32,176 bases of DNA, taken from NCBI GenBank assembly GCA_036897485.1, contig JAYMTF010000651.1:1-32176 (forward strand). Direction: 5' to 3'. Position 1 is the first letter of the stretch. Every line of letters starts with the position of its first letter. Under the pieces are notes generated by a model. The model searched no databases. It saw only the letters and a program-made list of their open reading frames with translations, and was not told the DNA's origin. Made by a program: the position numbers and the translations under genes. The DNA is from Pelargonium nanum (lineage: Eukaryota; Streptophyta; Magnoliopsida; Geraniales; Geraniaceae). Below are positions 9,899-22,427 of this stretch, piece by piece.

Positions 9899-10103
9899 CC
9901 AAGGCATGTTGGACTAAACGGTTGATGCGCTTTGAATTTCCTTTGAGGTCTCAGGTTCAAGTCTCCTTGCCGAAGGTCTGAGGTGAGATTTAGGTTTAAG
10001 GGGAGAACTAACAACTAACTCGGGTGACGCCCCCACTAGGAGGTGAGAAAACACTGGTATTTATAGTCCTGTTATCCCGTCGCTTATCAAAAAAATAAAT
10101 CAT
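9899..10103 (+). mobile_element. tRNA-derived SINE, apparently full length
   Basis: The 5' part resembles a tRNA gene. TGGACTAAACGG at 9910-9921 fits a Pol III A box, followed by TTGATGCGC. GGTTCAAGTCTCC at 9954-9966 fits a B box. The spacing of about 44 bases is typical for tRNA-type promoters. The body continues for about 130 bases and ends in an A-rich tail (10089-10103). It is flanked by AAACTACTTA (9889-9898) and AAACCACTTA (10104-10113), a 9/10 match that looks like a target-site duplication. The family name is not known to me. Confidence 0.65.
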
Positions 10104-10113
10104 AAACCACTTA

Positions 10114-11909
10114 AAACATATTAGAATTAACCACTAAATTTTGTCAATCCTTATCCCCCACCTACTTGATCGCCTCACACATCGACCAATTCTCCACCAA
10201 CTCGGCCTCCAATACCTCCTACTTTAGAAAAATCCACCACCACCTCAACATTGTCCCAGACAACCCAACCAGCCCTGCACTGACCGCTTGAATTGAAAAC
10301 CGCCCCACATGTATCTTTAGGCGATCCCGGGATAACCTCTGTCTACAGCGAAATCATTCTTTGCAATTGCATCCATAGCAAACTATGTGACTGATCAGTC
10401 TTCTTCTAAAACAACTATTTTCGTTCTATAGTTCAAGCTACTCATTTCGTCCACCTCTCTCATACCAGCTCCTATAGATTATTCAATCACCCAACCCTAC
10501 TAACGCCCGTAAATTCGCTGGACAAAAAACTTGTCTTAATCAATCGTTGATTTGACCAAATTTTAACATCTAAACTTCTATTGTTTTTCGTCTCTTTAAA
10601 TTATAAACCCATTGTATGTTTGTTTATTTTTAAAACAGCTAATTTTAAAATTATATTCCTAGCAAAAATCGTGTCAAAATTATATTTGTGTTTTGGAATA
10701 GTTTTTTAATGACTTCACAAATAAAATATTAGAAACGTGAACCACAATGGAAATGTCAAGTAAAAGAGATGGTTCATTGGCTTGGCGTGTTGATTTTTGG
10801 GTCTTGTCTGGGAATATTTTGCTGAGCAAAAAATTGCAAAACCAAGCAAGCAAGGCCTAGAAAATTCCACTCCCCTTTTTCATTTTGGAATCAATCAATT
10901 TTTTTTGTATGAATTTTCTAATAGAGATTGGATTAGCAATAGAGACTTGAGAGACAGACCACACCCACTTTCGCAATAGTTTAAATCGGACCAATCAGGT
11001 CGCGGGTCTAATGTGAATTGGTTAATAACTCACATGTATGTATTTTATAAATTTTTACTAGATAGTGAAACAAGTTAACAATATCTGATAATTCAGGTCA
11101 CAGATCTAATGTGAATCTACTAATAAATTTAAGTGTTCCTATTCCGTAAATTTTTATTGGTCATATTATTTCTTATTATCCCATAAAAGAATATATATTT
11201 AATTTTTTAGTAATACTAATGTCTCTTTAAAGAAGATGTCACATAAGTAAAACTTGAGAAGAAAATAAATGTTACACTAGATTGTTTGGCAATGATGATT
11301 TAAAGAATACAAATTTCTTTAAGGAGTTGATTCTTAAAAGAGTTCGTGGCCTCGTGTGAGATTTTAACATCTTTTAAGAATGAGAGAAAACATGTAAATT
11401 ACATTTTCGCCTTTATCAAAATGCAAATTTGAACGACCAATAATATTATGTTATATTAACTTGTAAATTGTTAATTGTTGGCTTGGACAATTTAAATTAT
11501 TCAGTTAATACATATTAGTTCTAATTTATTATGATTCACATCTTATCAAAATATGTGTAGCGGTTAATATTATTAAGTTGTTTCTTTGAATAATCTTTGT
11601 CCATCATATTCATTTCAATAGTCTTACAATTTCCCTGTAGTATTTATAGACTGGCAATACGCATGGCCTATGCTATCTCCTTGCATTGGGGGTTAAAATA
11701 AACAAAAGTAGTGGAAACGAATTTTTCTTTTCACACATCAAAATCACTAGTCTCTTTAATTTTCTCCTTACCCCACGTACCAAGCATAGAATCATGCTAG
11801 CTAGCTAAGCAAATAAATTAAAATAAAAGCAACCCATTATATGTTTTCATGAGTCTCTACACCATAAAATCACACACACATCTCATAAAACACACACACA
11901 ACAGCAAAA
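10114..11909. other. Long intergenic stretch between BSD and the 11.9-kb gene
   Basis: The part at 10140-10500 is C-rich and codon-like in short pieces but broken by stops and matches nothing I recognise. The rest is AT-rich. An imperfect tandem duplication lies at about 10990-11166. A CA-rich stretch at 11871-11903 just precedes the next gene and may be its 5' leader. Confidence 0.4.
10990..11166. repeat. Imperfect ~98-bp tandem duplication
   Basis: TCAGGTC, TCTAATGTGAAT, TAATAA and TAAATTTTTA occur in the same order starting at about 10995 and again at about 11093. The copies differ at many positions, so the duplication is old. Confidence 0.5.
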
Positions 11910-12458
11910 ATGCAAAACAAGAATGGCCAAATCCAGCAGCTTGGCATTTGCCACAGGCTCTTCAATTTCATCATCCACAGCCTCGTCTCTCGCGGCCTCA
12001 AGCGCGTAACCTTGGGGCCGCGGAAACCCGAAACCGAGGTTCTAATCGAGGATCCTCCAGGTGTGAAGAACAAAGTAAGTTTCAAGACTGACACAGAACA
12101 AGACGACAAGTCAACGTGGCGCAAAGGACTAACAGGCCATGATCATTTGGAGAACTGGACTCCAATCGACGATCTTGGATCTTCTGTTCTCCTTCCCGAG
12201 AGGATCAAGAAGAGGATCAGCTCGGAGAAGGAGGTGCCTCTAATGGACAGTGATGGCAATTATTCTGATCATCAAATGATCAAGATCAAGGGTAAGAAGA
12301 AGGAGAAGATGAAGATTAATCTTGAAGATGGTGATTCAAGAATCTATACTCCTCCAAGGTTGAGGCCACTGTTCAGTGTGGAAGCAAATATTAATGAGAA
12401 ATCTTCAGAGTTTATCCAGAGAAGGAAGGAAGCTATGAGAAGAAACTTGGAGCCATAA
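11910..12458 (+). CDS. Small basic protein of unknown function, single exon
   Basis: The ORF encodes 182 residues and I do not recognise its family with confidence. No signal peptide or membrane span is evident. The N-terminus has a short hydrophobic patch (ICHRLFNFIIHSLVSR, about 13-28). The middle is hydrophilic, with a Lys-rich tract (KIKGKKKEKMK, about 125-135). The C-terminus contains TPPRLRPLFSVE and the strongly charged SSEFIQRRKEAMRRNL, a tail style seen in several uncharacterised plant proteins. The ATG follows a CA-rich leader in good context (AGCAAAAATGCA). A GTAAGT string inside the frame at 12073-12078 could act as a splice donor, but reading through it keeps the ORF open and no clear acceptor pairing is needed. 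Codon use and the sharp end of the frame support a real gene. Confidence 0.7.
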   Translation: MQNKNGQIQQLGICHRLFNFIIHSLVSRGLKRVTLGPRKPETEVLIEDPPGVKNKVSFKTDTEQDDKSTWRKGLTGHDHLENWTPIDDLGSSVLLPERIKKRISSEKEVPLMDSDGNYSDHQMIKIKGKKKEKMKINLEDGDSRIYTPPRLRPLFSVEANINEKSSEFIQRRKEAMRRNLEP

Positions 12459-12736
12459 TAGTAACATCCACTAAAAAAAGGAGAGGATATCTAGCTTTTT
12501 TTCATTGTGTTGTTTTTTTTTTCTCACATTTTGAATCTTATTTTTCTATGGGAAATGTAACTATAGGAATTATTGGAACTGTTGATGTGATGCTCAAGAG
12601 AAAGAGAGAGCAAAGTAATTTTAATACAAATTTTCTTACCTTGGTTATTCTTTCCCAAGATCCAACTACTTTGGTACCTGCCTGATTTACAGAGCCATAA
12701 ATAAAAGCGAAATAGATGCTAACAAAAGCAAGTGAA
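12459..12736 (+). other. 3' flank of the 11.9-kb gene
   Basis: T-rich DNA with no gene follows the TAA at 12456-12458. Nothing else is supported here. Confidence 0.35.
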
Positions 12737-12955
12737 TAAGTGGCAAGAATTAGGGTCGGGTCGGGTCGGGTTGGACTCTAACCCTAAACCGACCTTATAT
12801 GTTTTTTGTGTTGGTTGGATTTTAGACATAAAACATATGGTCTCGGCTGAGTACACCTGACCAATTTCAGTGTCGATAAATACAAACCCGAACCCAATCT
12901 GAAATGAGTTGGGTTTCGGGTATCCGGCGGATCGAGTACACTTTTGCCAACTCTA
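12737..12955. mobile_element. hAT-like non-autonomous element with GGGTC repeats
   Basis: The left part reads TAAGTGGCAAGAATTAGGGT, followed by tandem GGGTC/GGGTT. The right part contains CAAACCCGAACCCAATC and ends TTTTGCCAACTCTA. The reverse of that end, TAGAGTTGGCAAAA, pairs imperfectly with the left end. Elements of this look (a TAGnG-TGGCAA end next to GGGTCGGGTC) are common in eudicots and usually assigned to hAT. Six bases, CAAGTG, are shared by both flanks (12729-12734 and 12958-12963) and may be part of an 8-bp target duplication. Confidence 0.45.
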
Positions 12956-13370
12956 AACAAGTGCAAGTACTAAACAATCATCCACCAACAAATCGATCTG
13001 ACTCAAATCCGACCCATAACAATCTATACTTAACAATCTAATAAACGTACAAGAAAAATTGAAACAGAATTATGTCGGAATGTTTATTTATGTATATAAT
13101 CTTATTTTTGTTTTTTCTTACAAATTTGGACCGAAACTCGTAACAACTCACCAAAATAAATTGCAAAATTGGCCCCTATAACTACTCTATCCAAAAAAAA
13201 AAAAAAAACTATTCTATAATTCGACGTCGTATAATGTTCTAACAATCTTCGCGCCCATTCCCATAATATACATAATTCTTTTCAAAAATATTAAAATCAA
13301 TCAATTTCATAAAAAAAAATGAAAAAATAATACTAACCCTCTCCTTCTCTTCTCCTACTTCTGAACTTAA
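12956..13370. other. AT-rich 3' flank of GATL gene
   Basis: No gene is visible. A run of A residues lies at about 13193-13208. The sequence next to 13370 would have followed the ancestral GATL stop codon on the minus strand. Confidence 0.4.
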
Positions 13371-13516
13371 TATTCTTCTAACAAGTGTCTAGATGAACGG
13401 TAGAGATCAAACAGAGCCCAAAGATGATCAACGGTGCAGGGCTTATTCTTCTAACGAGTGTCTAGATGAACGGTAGAGATCGTACGGAGCCCAAAGATGA
13501 TCAACGGTGCAGGGCT
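13371..13516 (-). repeat. 73-bp tandem duplication of the GATL 3' coding end
   Basis: The 73-bp unit at 13444-13516 is repeated at 13371-13443 with four mismatches. The inner copy is the present end of the GATL frame. The outer copy lies after the stop and still reads as an open C-terminus (VDHLWALFDLYRS...EEY) before its own TAA. The stop used now (TAA, 13445-13443) is formed across the junction of the two copies. Confidence 0.9.
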
Positions 13517-14474
13517 TCCTAGAATCCAATCTCAACCATGGCTTGCCCTTTCCACTCCAATGTAATAGACTGATGGGCCCAGGGTGGAGGGTCCTACACT
13601 TTCCTTCCAGATTGTCCCCACCGAGCCCATGCTGGTTCCATCTGTGATCCACTGCTTTTATGTTTCCCGCCAAAACCAGCAAAAATGGCGGCAACGACCC
13701 CAAGCTGTAGATCCGCTTCTGCTTCTGCCCCGCCATCCACTCCTCCACCTTCTCCGTGTAGCTCCCGATCCGCCACTTCTCCAGATCCACCGCCATCACG
13801 CCGGTGTTGAAGTAGCACGCGCGCCGTCCGGCGAACGTCGCGGCCAGGTCGGCGTCGGACCAGAACCGGTCGGTGAAGTACTTCGTGAGGTTGGCGTGGC
13901 AGTACTCCGGCGCCGCCACCGCCTTCCCCTCCATGTCGACGGCCCAGAGCTTGGCGATGTCGTCGACCACGACCAGGTCGGAGTCGAGGTAGAGGACGCG
14001 CTTCACGTGCGACGGCATGAGGTCGGCGAGGTAGATCCGGGCGTAGTTGAGCGGCTGGTCGAGCGCGTGGCGGACGGATTTGGAGATCTTGTTGCGGACT
14101 CGGTTGGTTTCGAACCTGTAGACCTTGAAATCGAGGTAGGGGAAGGTGGATTTGATGGCGGAGACGATTTTGGGGTCGGAGTGGGACCAGAGGAAGTGGA
14201 ATTGGAAATTCTCCGGGCAGGTGGAGTGGCGGAGGATGGAGAAGACGGCGGCCATGGTGCCGCGGAGGTAATTTGCGTCGAGAGTCATTGCGATGTGGAT
14301 GCGATCGGCGACGGAGCGGCAGGACGCGCCGTTGCGGTACGCAGGAGCTTCGCGGAAGACATTGTCGTCGGAAGGATCGCGACGGGCGGCGGAGGCGGCG
14401 GAGGAGAGGAGGAGGAGGAGGGAAGACAGGAGGCCGGTGAGACGGATCGGAGAAGAGCTCCTCCGAGAGGCCAT
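13443..14474 (-). CDS. Galacturonosyltransferase-like (GATL) glycosyltransferase, GT8
   Basis: GATL proteins are Golgi or secretory-pathway GT8 enzymes linked to pectin and xylan synthesis. This ORF gives 343 residues without introns, as usual for the subfamily. Residues 11-30 form a signal peptide or anchor ([13 protein letters not shown]). The GT8 domain follows: [15 protein letters not shown] (59-73), [12 protein letters not shown] (141-152), the metal-binding DSD in [13 protein letters not shown] (160-172), [15 protein letters not shown] (220-234), [12 protein letters not shown] (277-288) and [10 protein letters not shown] (304-313). The C-terminus is [20 protein letters not shown], whose LWAPYDLY matches the family. 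It ends at a stop created by a 73-bp tandem duplication, so the ancestral tail was probably slightly different. The gene body is much more GC-rich than its surroundings. Which numbered GATL it corresponds to is not clear. Confidence 0.93.
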   Translation of the reverse strand: MASRRSSSPIRLTGLLSSLLLLLSSAASAARRDPSDDNVFREAPAYRNGASCRSVADRIHIAMTLDANYLRGTMAAVFSILRHSTCPENFQFHFLWSHSDPKIVSAIKSTFPYLDFKVYRFETNRVRNKISKSVRHALDQPLNYARIYLADLMPSHVKRVLYLDSDLVVVDDIAKLWAVDMEGKAVAAPEYCHANLTKYFTDRFWSDADLAATFAGRRACYFNTGVMAVDLEKWRIGSYTEKVEEWMAGQKQKRIYSLGSLPPFLLVLAGNIKAVDHRWNQHGLGGDNLEGKCRTLHPGPISLLHWSGKGKPWLRLDSRKPCTVDHLWAPYDLYRSSRHSLEE

Positions 14475-15430
14475 CCTGTCCTAGAAACTAAACTAATAAT
14501 TAAATTTAATAAAAAATGTTAATTAAATATAACGAACAATGATCGTGAGAGAATGTAGAGAAATGTGATGATGGTGGTGTAGTGGTGGTTGGTGGTGGTG
14601 GAGCAACCAGTGGTTGCGCCGCCGGGAGGGAGAGGATATAGAAGGTTGATTATGAGAGAAATTTTTGGGTAATATTTGTGAGGAAGAGAACAATTCTCGG
14701 AAGCAATTATTCCTTGTAATGAGGGATTCATGTTACTGCAAATCTTTGCTTTTTCTATTACTAGCAAAATCTAGCTATATCTCAGCATGACAGCTTGTCC
14801 AATTTGATGATCATAAAATTAGTCAAATTCTAGAGCAATACGTATAATAAGTAAAGATTTTGAAAATTATTAGGTAGATACAGTTCACCGCATCAATTAT
14901 AAATACATTTATCTCAAAAGCGTGTTTAGTTGTAAAAGTGATGTTTATCATGTGTGAATTTTTATGCATTGCTCCCATTCATTGCACGAATTTACTCTAT
15001 TTGATTCGGTAGAATTTGTTTGTGTATGTTATTTTTGAAATTTTGGCAATTTATGTTTTAGGGTAATTTTTGTGAGAGTTAGGACATACAATATTGCTTG
15101 AGTAAAAATAGATGCATGATGTGAAGTTTTGCCTATTATCCCTAAAAAGTAGGGTAGAATATATACATCACTAACTTTTACATAATTTGTTTTTATAATA
15201 ACTCACCTTTATTAGTTTTTTTTTTTCTTTATGGAAACACATTTTTAGTGTTAATTTCAAACAATATAATTTTGTTAAAAGACTTTTTTTGGGGAGAGAT
15301 TATTTTTTTACCCAAGCATACCTCTAGATGAAAAAATAATTATGGACCTCAAAATCTAATATTTTGTTTGCAAGATATATCCATATATTGTTATTATTAA
15401 TAATTGTAGGAAAATCATAAAAATACCTCA
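14475..15430. other. Intergenic DNA between divergent GATL and RRP4 genes
   Basis: A GGT-rich microsatellite lies at 14570-14600. A TATATCC string on the minus strand near 14634-14641 is a possible GATL TATA box. The rest is AT-rich with no coding signal. Confidence 0.4.
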
Positions 15431-15611
15431 AAGCCCAGCCCATCCAAGCCCAGCCCAGCATCATCAATAAATTAACAGAGGAAGGCCCAAGTGAGATGGC
15501 CCAAATGAAATTAGAAATAGAACCTGTTAGGGTTCAAGACTCTCTGTCTCTGGGTTTTGAACGCAGAAGAAGAGAAGAGGCAAAAACCTCAGAGAACTCA
15601 GGTTAGGGTTT
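15431..15611 (+). promoter_or_regulatory. RRP4 promoter with site II motifs and telo-box
   Basis: AGCCCA is repeated between 15431 and 15459. GGCCCA occurs at 15484-15489 and 15498-15503 (reverse of the site II core TGGGCC/T). A telo-box, TTAGGGTTT (reverse of AAACCCTAA), lies at 15603-15611. The pairing of site II elements with a telo-box is well known in plant genes for ribosome and RNA-processing functions. No clear TATA box is seen. Confidence 0.55.
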
Positions 15612-15644
15612 TAGAGTGGAAGAATCTGTTCGAGAGAGAGAGAG

Positions 15645-17922
15645 ATGAGAGATTTGAAGCTTCCTCTGAATCAAACTCAGAGGCTTAGACTACAAAAAGC
15701 TCTGAACATTCTCGAATCTCTGTCTCGGAATGCCAATTCCAATGCTTCCGTCACCATCGCCGATACCATCCCTATTGACCACGAAGATGGCGTTCTCAAG
15801 TACGATCTCCAAACCCTAACACTTAATCGAGCGCCATTTCTGGAGCTCGCTCTGCAAATTTTTGAAAATTCACTTTCTAATTTTTGTTTTTGGCTGTTTG
15901 TTTGAAGGGGACACGGAACGTCTGAGCTAAATGGCGAAGTGGTGGCGTCTCTGTGTGGAGTGGTTGAGCGAGTGAACAAGCTGGTCTATGTTCGCACGTT
16001 GCGAGCCAGGTAGTTGCATTTCCTTTGTTTTATAGCATTGTTGCTCGTATTGATCATGAACGAATTTGTGAAAATGAGTGAATTAGAAAATTTGAATGAT
16101 TGTAGGTACAAGCCAGAGGTTGGAGATATCATTGTAGGGCGTGTCATTGAGGTGAATTGGAATTTCTCTGAGTTTTTGTAGATTTAAGATTTGAGATTTT
16201 GCCATGGCATGAGTAAATCAATCTTAACTGTAAGAAAGGTACTTATTCACTAGTCATTTGGTGGATCGTCTTAGAATCGTTCGTTCATTTGAATGATTCC
16301 ATAAGTAGAAGCAAAAAGAAAGACTTAAGAGGTTTAAGTTCAATATCATGTAATGATCTTGTTCTATGTTTATGGTGCCTACTTGAAAATCTTTGATGTG
16401 AATTGTGATGTAGTTGAATGCTGAGTAAATTTGTGTAGAATGTTTTAAACAAAATTGAACCTTATTTGATCCTTAAGGGAATATGTTATGACATAGCCAT
16501 TTAAAGCTATAGAAGTAGTTTTTTGTTGCTACTGGCCTTTATGAAGGATGATTTTTCTATTATTCATTCTGATTCGTGGTTGTTCAGGTGGCCCCAAAGC
16601 GCTGGAGATTGGAGATAAATTATAGCCAAGATGCAGTTTTGATGCTTTCTTCAATGAACTTGCCAGATGGTATCCAGGTAGTATAAACCCTTGGATTAGT
16701 CTTTTAGCAATTTTGTTTTCTGGTATAAAACATGTAGTATTTCAGAATTGCTATTTGTTCGGGAAAATATATATAAGGCATTATTCATTCAAAACATCAT
16801 GTTACTTAATCTGAACACAGAAACAAAGAAACCCAAATTTTTTGTTGGCCTCTAAAGTGAAATGCTTTTTTACTTTGTTTGCTTAAGCAATTTAATGTTT
16901 TTTGAATGAGGGCTATGAATGGTGGTATCAGTCTCAATGATGTGTTTTAAGGTATCTGTATTCAGTATCATGCTTAATTGTTTCATTTTATTGATCAAAT
17001 CTTCAACTGTTCCTTGTGAGATTAAGAAATATTTTCGTCAAGGTGGATCTTGGAGCATGATGTTTGTTTATCTTTTCTTAACTTGTGTATATCTGAGAGT
17101 GCACTATTATGCTTCTCCCCTTATTAGATTTGCTATACCTTTTTAAAATTCCTTTCTTTTATTTTCTAGAGACGAAGAACTGCTATAGATGAACTCAACA
17201 TGCGCACTATATTTGAAGAGGGTGATGTTCTGTGTGTAAGTCCATTAACATAGATTCTGGATTATTTTATTTATTTATTGTATCTTCTTGTACAAAGTAA
17301 GTAACAGGACTAAAGAGTAAGTTGATTTTTAGGCTGAAGTTCGTAATTTCCAGCATGATGGCAGTGTTCAACTCCAAGCAAGAAGTCAGAAGTATGGAAA
17401 GGTTTGTAGCATAGCCATTCCTGAATCTTCATTTGCATTTTCCTTGCAGTTTCTTTAACTTCGATATGTACATTACAGCTTGAGAAGGGTCAGTTACTCA
17501 CGATCTCCCCATATCTGGTGAGGAGACGCAAGCAACATTTTCACTATCTAGAACAATATGGAATAGACTTGATACTCGGCTACAATGGATTCATTTGGGT
17601 TGGTGAGCATGTTGAAGCCAGAGACGCTATGCTGGTTGATCAAGGGAACAAGTCTGAACTGAACACCAAGTCCATGAGTCTTGATCAGCAAGAACAGACT
17701 TATACACCTCTAGAGACAAGACAAAACATATGCAGGATTGCAAATGCTGTCCGGGTTCTTTCCACTCTAGGTTTCAATATTACTTTGGAGGTGATTATGG
17801 AAACCGTTGACATGGCCACATCACAGAATATCGACGTACATGAAATGCTTGGATCAGAATTCTATGTTCTGGTTGCCGAGGCTGAGGCAAAACGACGAAG
17901 CTCGTCTAAAAAGAAGGGGTAA
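15645..17922 (+). CDS. RRP4: Exosome complex component RRP4, 7 exons
   Basis: RRP4 is one of three S1/KH cap subunits of the RNA exosome, which guides RNA for 3'-5' decay and rRNA processing in nucleus and cytoplasm. Deduced exons are 15645-15799, 15908-16009, 16106-16151, 16588-16677, 17170-17235, 17333-17401 and 17479-17922, giving 323 residues, close to the plant homologue. After a short plant-type N-terminus, the exosome N-terminal domain includes LKGHGTSELNGEVVASLCG and VNKLVYVRTLRARY. The S1 domain covers VGDIIVGRVIEVAPKRWRLE through IFEEGDVLCAEVRNFQHDGS and SQKYGKLEKGQ. The KH region includes RRRKQHFHYLEQYGIDLILG and NGFIWVG. The C-terminus is Lys/Ser-rich (KRRSSSKKKG). All introns are GT-AG and phases agree. 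It converges on ABP1. Confidence 0.95.
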
Positions 17923-18511
17923 TTGCAACTTCCTGGCTGTAACCATAGTCAGTGTAATCTTACTATGATTTTTTTTTGTTTGTAATTCTTCTTGTGGAGG
18001 AGTTGGATGGGTGGCTAAACTGATATTTGCTAGGAGTTTGTTTTCATGTGGATATCACAATTCACAATCATGTACCCACAGATTCTATTTTTTTTTGTTC
18101 TGTTTAAAGTAATGATAGCTAAAGGAAAAGAAAATTAACATGTGCCAATACACTACTTGGAAATAGATATTCCTGGCTTGTATACAACCCGTAGGTAGAG
18201 TTGGCAATTTGGATCCTAATCAACGGGTATTGAAAATTTCAAAATCTGATACGACAAATTTTGGATCCAATCAGACAAATCTGCATATTTTGCACTAAAA
18301 TCCAAAACTCAATCTACCAGTAGCATGGCAACGGTAACATACTAACATACACCTTTACTGATAGTCAACTCATCTCTGTTTCAATTTCATGTTTAGAACC
18401 TCTATTTCTCAAAACATTAACTCTAGTTTCTCTTTTGATAAGTATTGTTTCTAACAAAATGTTGAAAGGCACATGGTGTAACTAAGTTATTTACAGGTTG
18501 TGGCTTCATAA
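17923..18511. other. Convergent 3' flanks of RRP4 and ABP1
   Basis: There is no gene. A TAGAGTTGGCAA string at 18196-18207 equals the end of the hAT-like element near 12955 and may mark another decayed copy running toward 18340, though no opposite end was found. Confidence 0.35.
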
Positions 18512-21091
<2,580 letters not shown>

Positions 21092-22427
21092 TTTCTCGCC
21101 CTTTCGATCTTCCGATTTGGTTCTCAGAGTTCACCAGAAAGTTCCTTTCTTTTCTCTTCTACTGAACTTTTTTTTTTTTGAAATTTAACTGTGGCAAATA
21201 ATCTATTTAACTACGACTTGTCGTTTCAACCAGTTGATACTCATAATACTACCGGTCGGCTGAGATGGTGAGCTTGGCCCAAATCCGACTCTGCTCTCTT
21301 GTCCTCCCTTTCCGGCCGCCGGAGATACTGTTCTCCGGCAGAACAACAAATTACCTTCTGCTACTCCTTTTCGTCTCTTTCTTCTTGAACTGCTCTGTGG
21401 TTTGAGTTTGTGTTTAATTTTTTTTTCCTGTGAGTGAGTGCTTCTGGTATGCTTAATTTGATTGCCCTGAAAATTTAAAGTCTAAATTTTCCATTTTTGT
21501 TGAAACCCAGAAGGCCAAACTGTGTTTTCTACTTGTTCACTACATTACAAATGATGAGAGATCCTCTAGAAAATAGAAGTGAGAGGCACTTGGTTGCTTA
21601 GAAAATGCAAGAAAGGAACATAAAATTGAGTTTTTTTTTTTTTTTCTTGCTTCATCATTGACTCTTTAGTCAAGTAAATTGTGAGCCTATCAGAATTAAG
21701 AATTGAGGAGTATATAAGATGGTTCCTCAGTTTTTGACTTTCTGTTAGTAATGTAGGGTTTGTGGGTTCCTTGGGTAGATGTTGTCTGATTGACATTTTA
21801 CTGCATCAATAGAAAAAAGAGGCTTCTTTTGTTATTTGCATTTCTGTTCTTATATATTGTTTTGATAATGCCACTTACATGTCATTGGGTGGATGATTCC
21901 CCAATGTTTCATAAACCCTCCCAAAGGTATTGTTTTTCATTCACAATCAGCATGCACAAAAAGCACCATTTAAGAACTCACAGACCAAAATGGTATTGTT
22001 GTAGATTGGTCTTTAAGTTATAGATGGATGCACTCTGTATAATTCAACTTCCAAAATTTATTATACGAGATTATCCAAACGACCTTTGAACTAACTATAT
22101 ACATGTTGTCCATCACAACATTTGAATATAACACGTCAAAAACGTACATGTCAAGGTAAAAGCCGGTAAGGCGATAACCCATAATTTTGCATCATCAGTG
22201 TATCCACATTACATATCTGGAAGGAAAGGAGTATCTGTGTTCTGCATCAGCAAGGCAAGTGTCGTCTCCTGCTAATTCCTAGCTTTCATCTTTCTGACAG
22301 TATATTGCTCCGACAATTATCTTTAAGAAATTTCATGCATGAATTAATTGTAAATTATGAACTTGATAATCATCTGAAAGTACTGAACCAGTGGATTCAA
22401 TGAAAGGCCACTGCATGCAGCTAGTTC
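21092..22427. other. Intergenic DNA between ABP1 promoter and RPH1 3' end
   Basis: The first ~300 bases are the presumed ABP1 promoter and leader. A GC-richer patch at 21285-21345 lies inside a short plus-strand ORF described separately. The remainder is AT-rich with no gene seen. Confidence 0.4.
21265..21405 (+). CDS. Candidate 46-residue small ORF divergent from ABP1
   Basis: An ATG at 21265 opens a 46-codon frame ending in TGA at 21403-21405. Its second half is strongly hydrophobic (NYLLLLLFVSFFLNCSVV), resembling a membrane anchor. It starts only 174 bases upstream of the ABP1 start codon on the opposite strand and includes a GC-rich patch (TTCCGGCCGCCGGAG), so the two could share a bidirectional promoter. 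No family similarity is recognised. It may equally be promoter or leader sequence with a chance frame. Confidence 0.2.
   Translation: MVSLAQIRLCSLVLPFRPPEILFSGRTTNYLLLLLFVSFFLNCSVV

Noticed and set aside
9899-9970. A tRNA gene suggested by A- and B-box-like strings
   Set aside because: The arms do not fold into a full tRNA cloverleaf as far as I can see, and the sequence continues into a SINE body with an A-rich tail and target duplication.
10140-10500. C-rich, codon-like stretch suggesting a decayed gene
   Set aside because: All frames are interrupted and no recognisable motif emerges, so no family or boundaries can be supported.
13584-14522. A 312-codon open frame on the plus strand
   Set aside because: It is antisense to the GC-rich GATL gene and repetitive in Val/Gly/Glu/Asp, an artefact of codon bias on the other strand. 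GATL itself has clear GT8 motifs.
18196-18340. A second complete hAT-like element
   Set aside because: Only one terminal motif is found. No opposite end or target duplication could be seen, so only the shared motif is reported.
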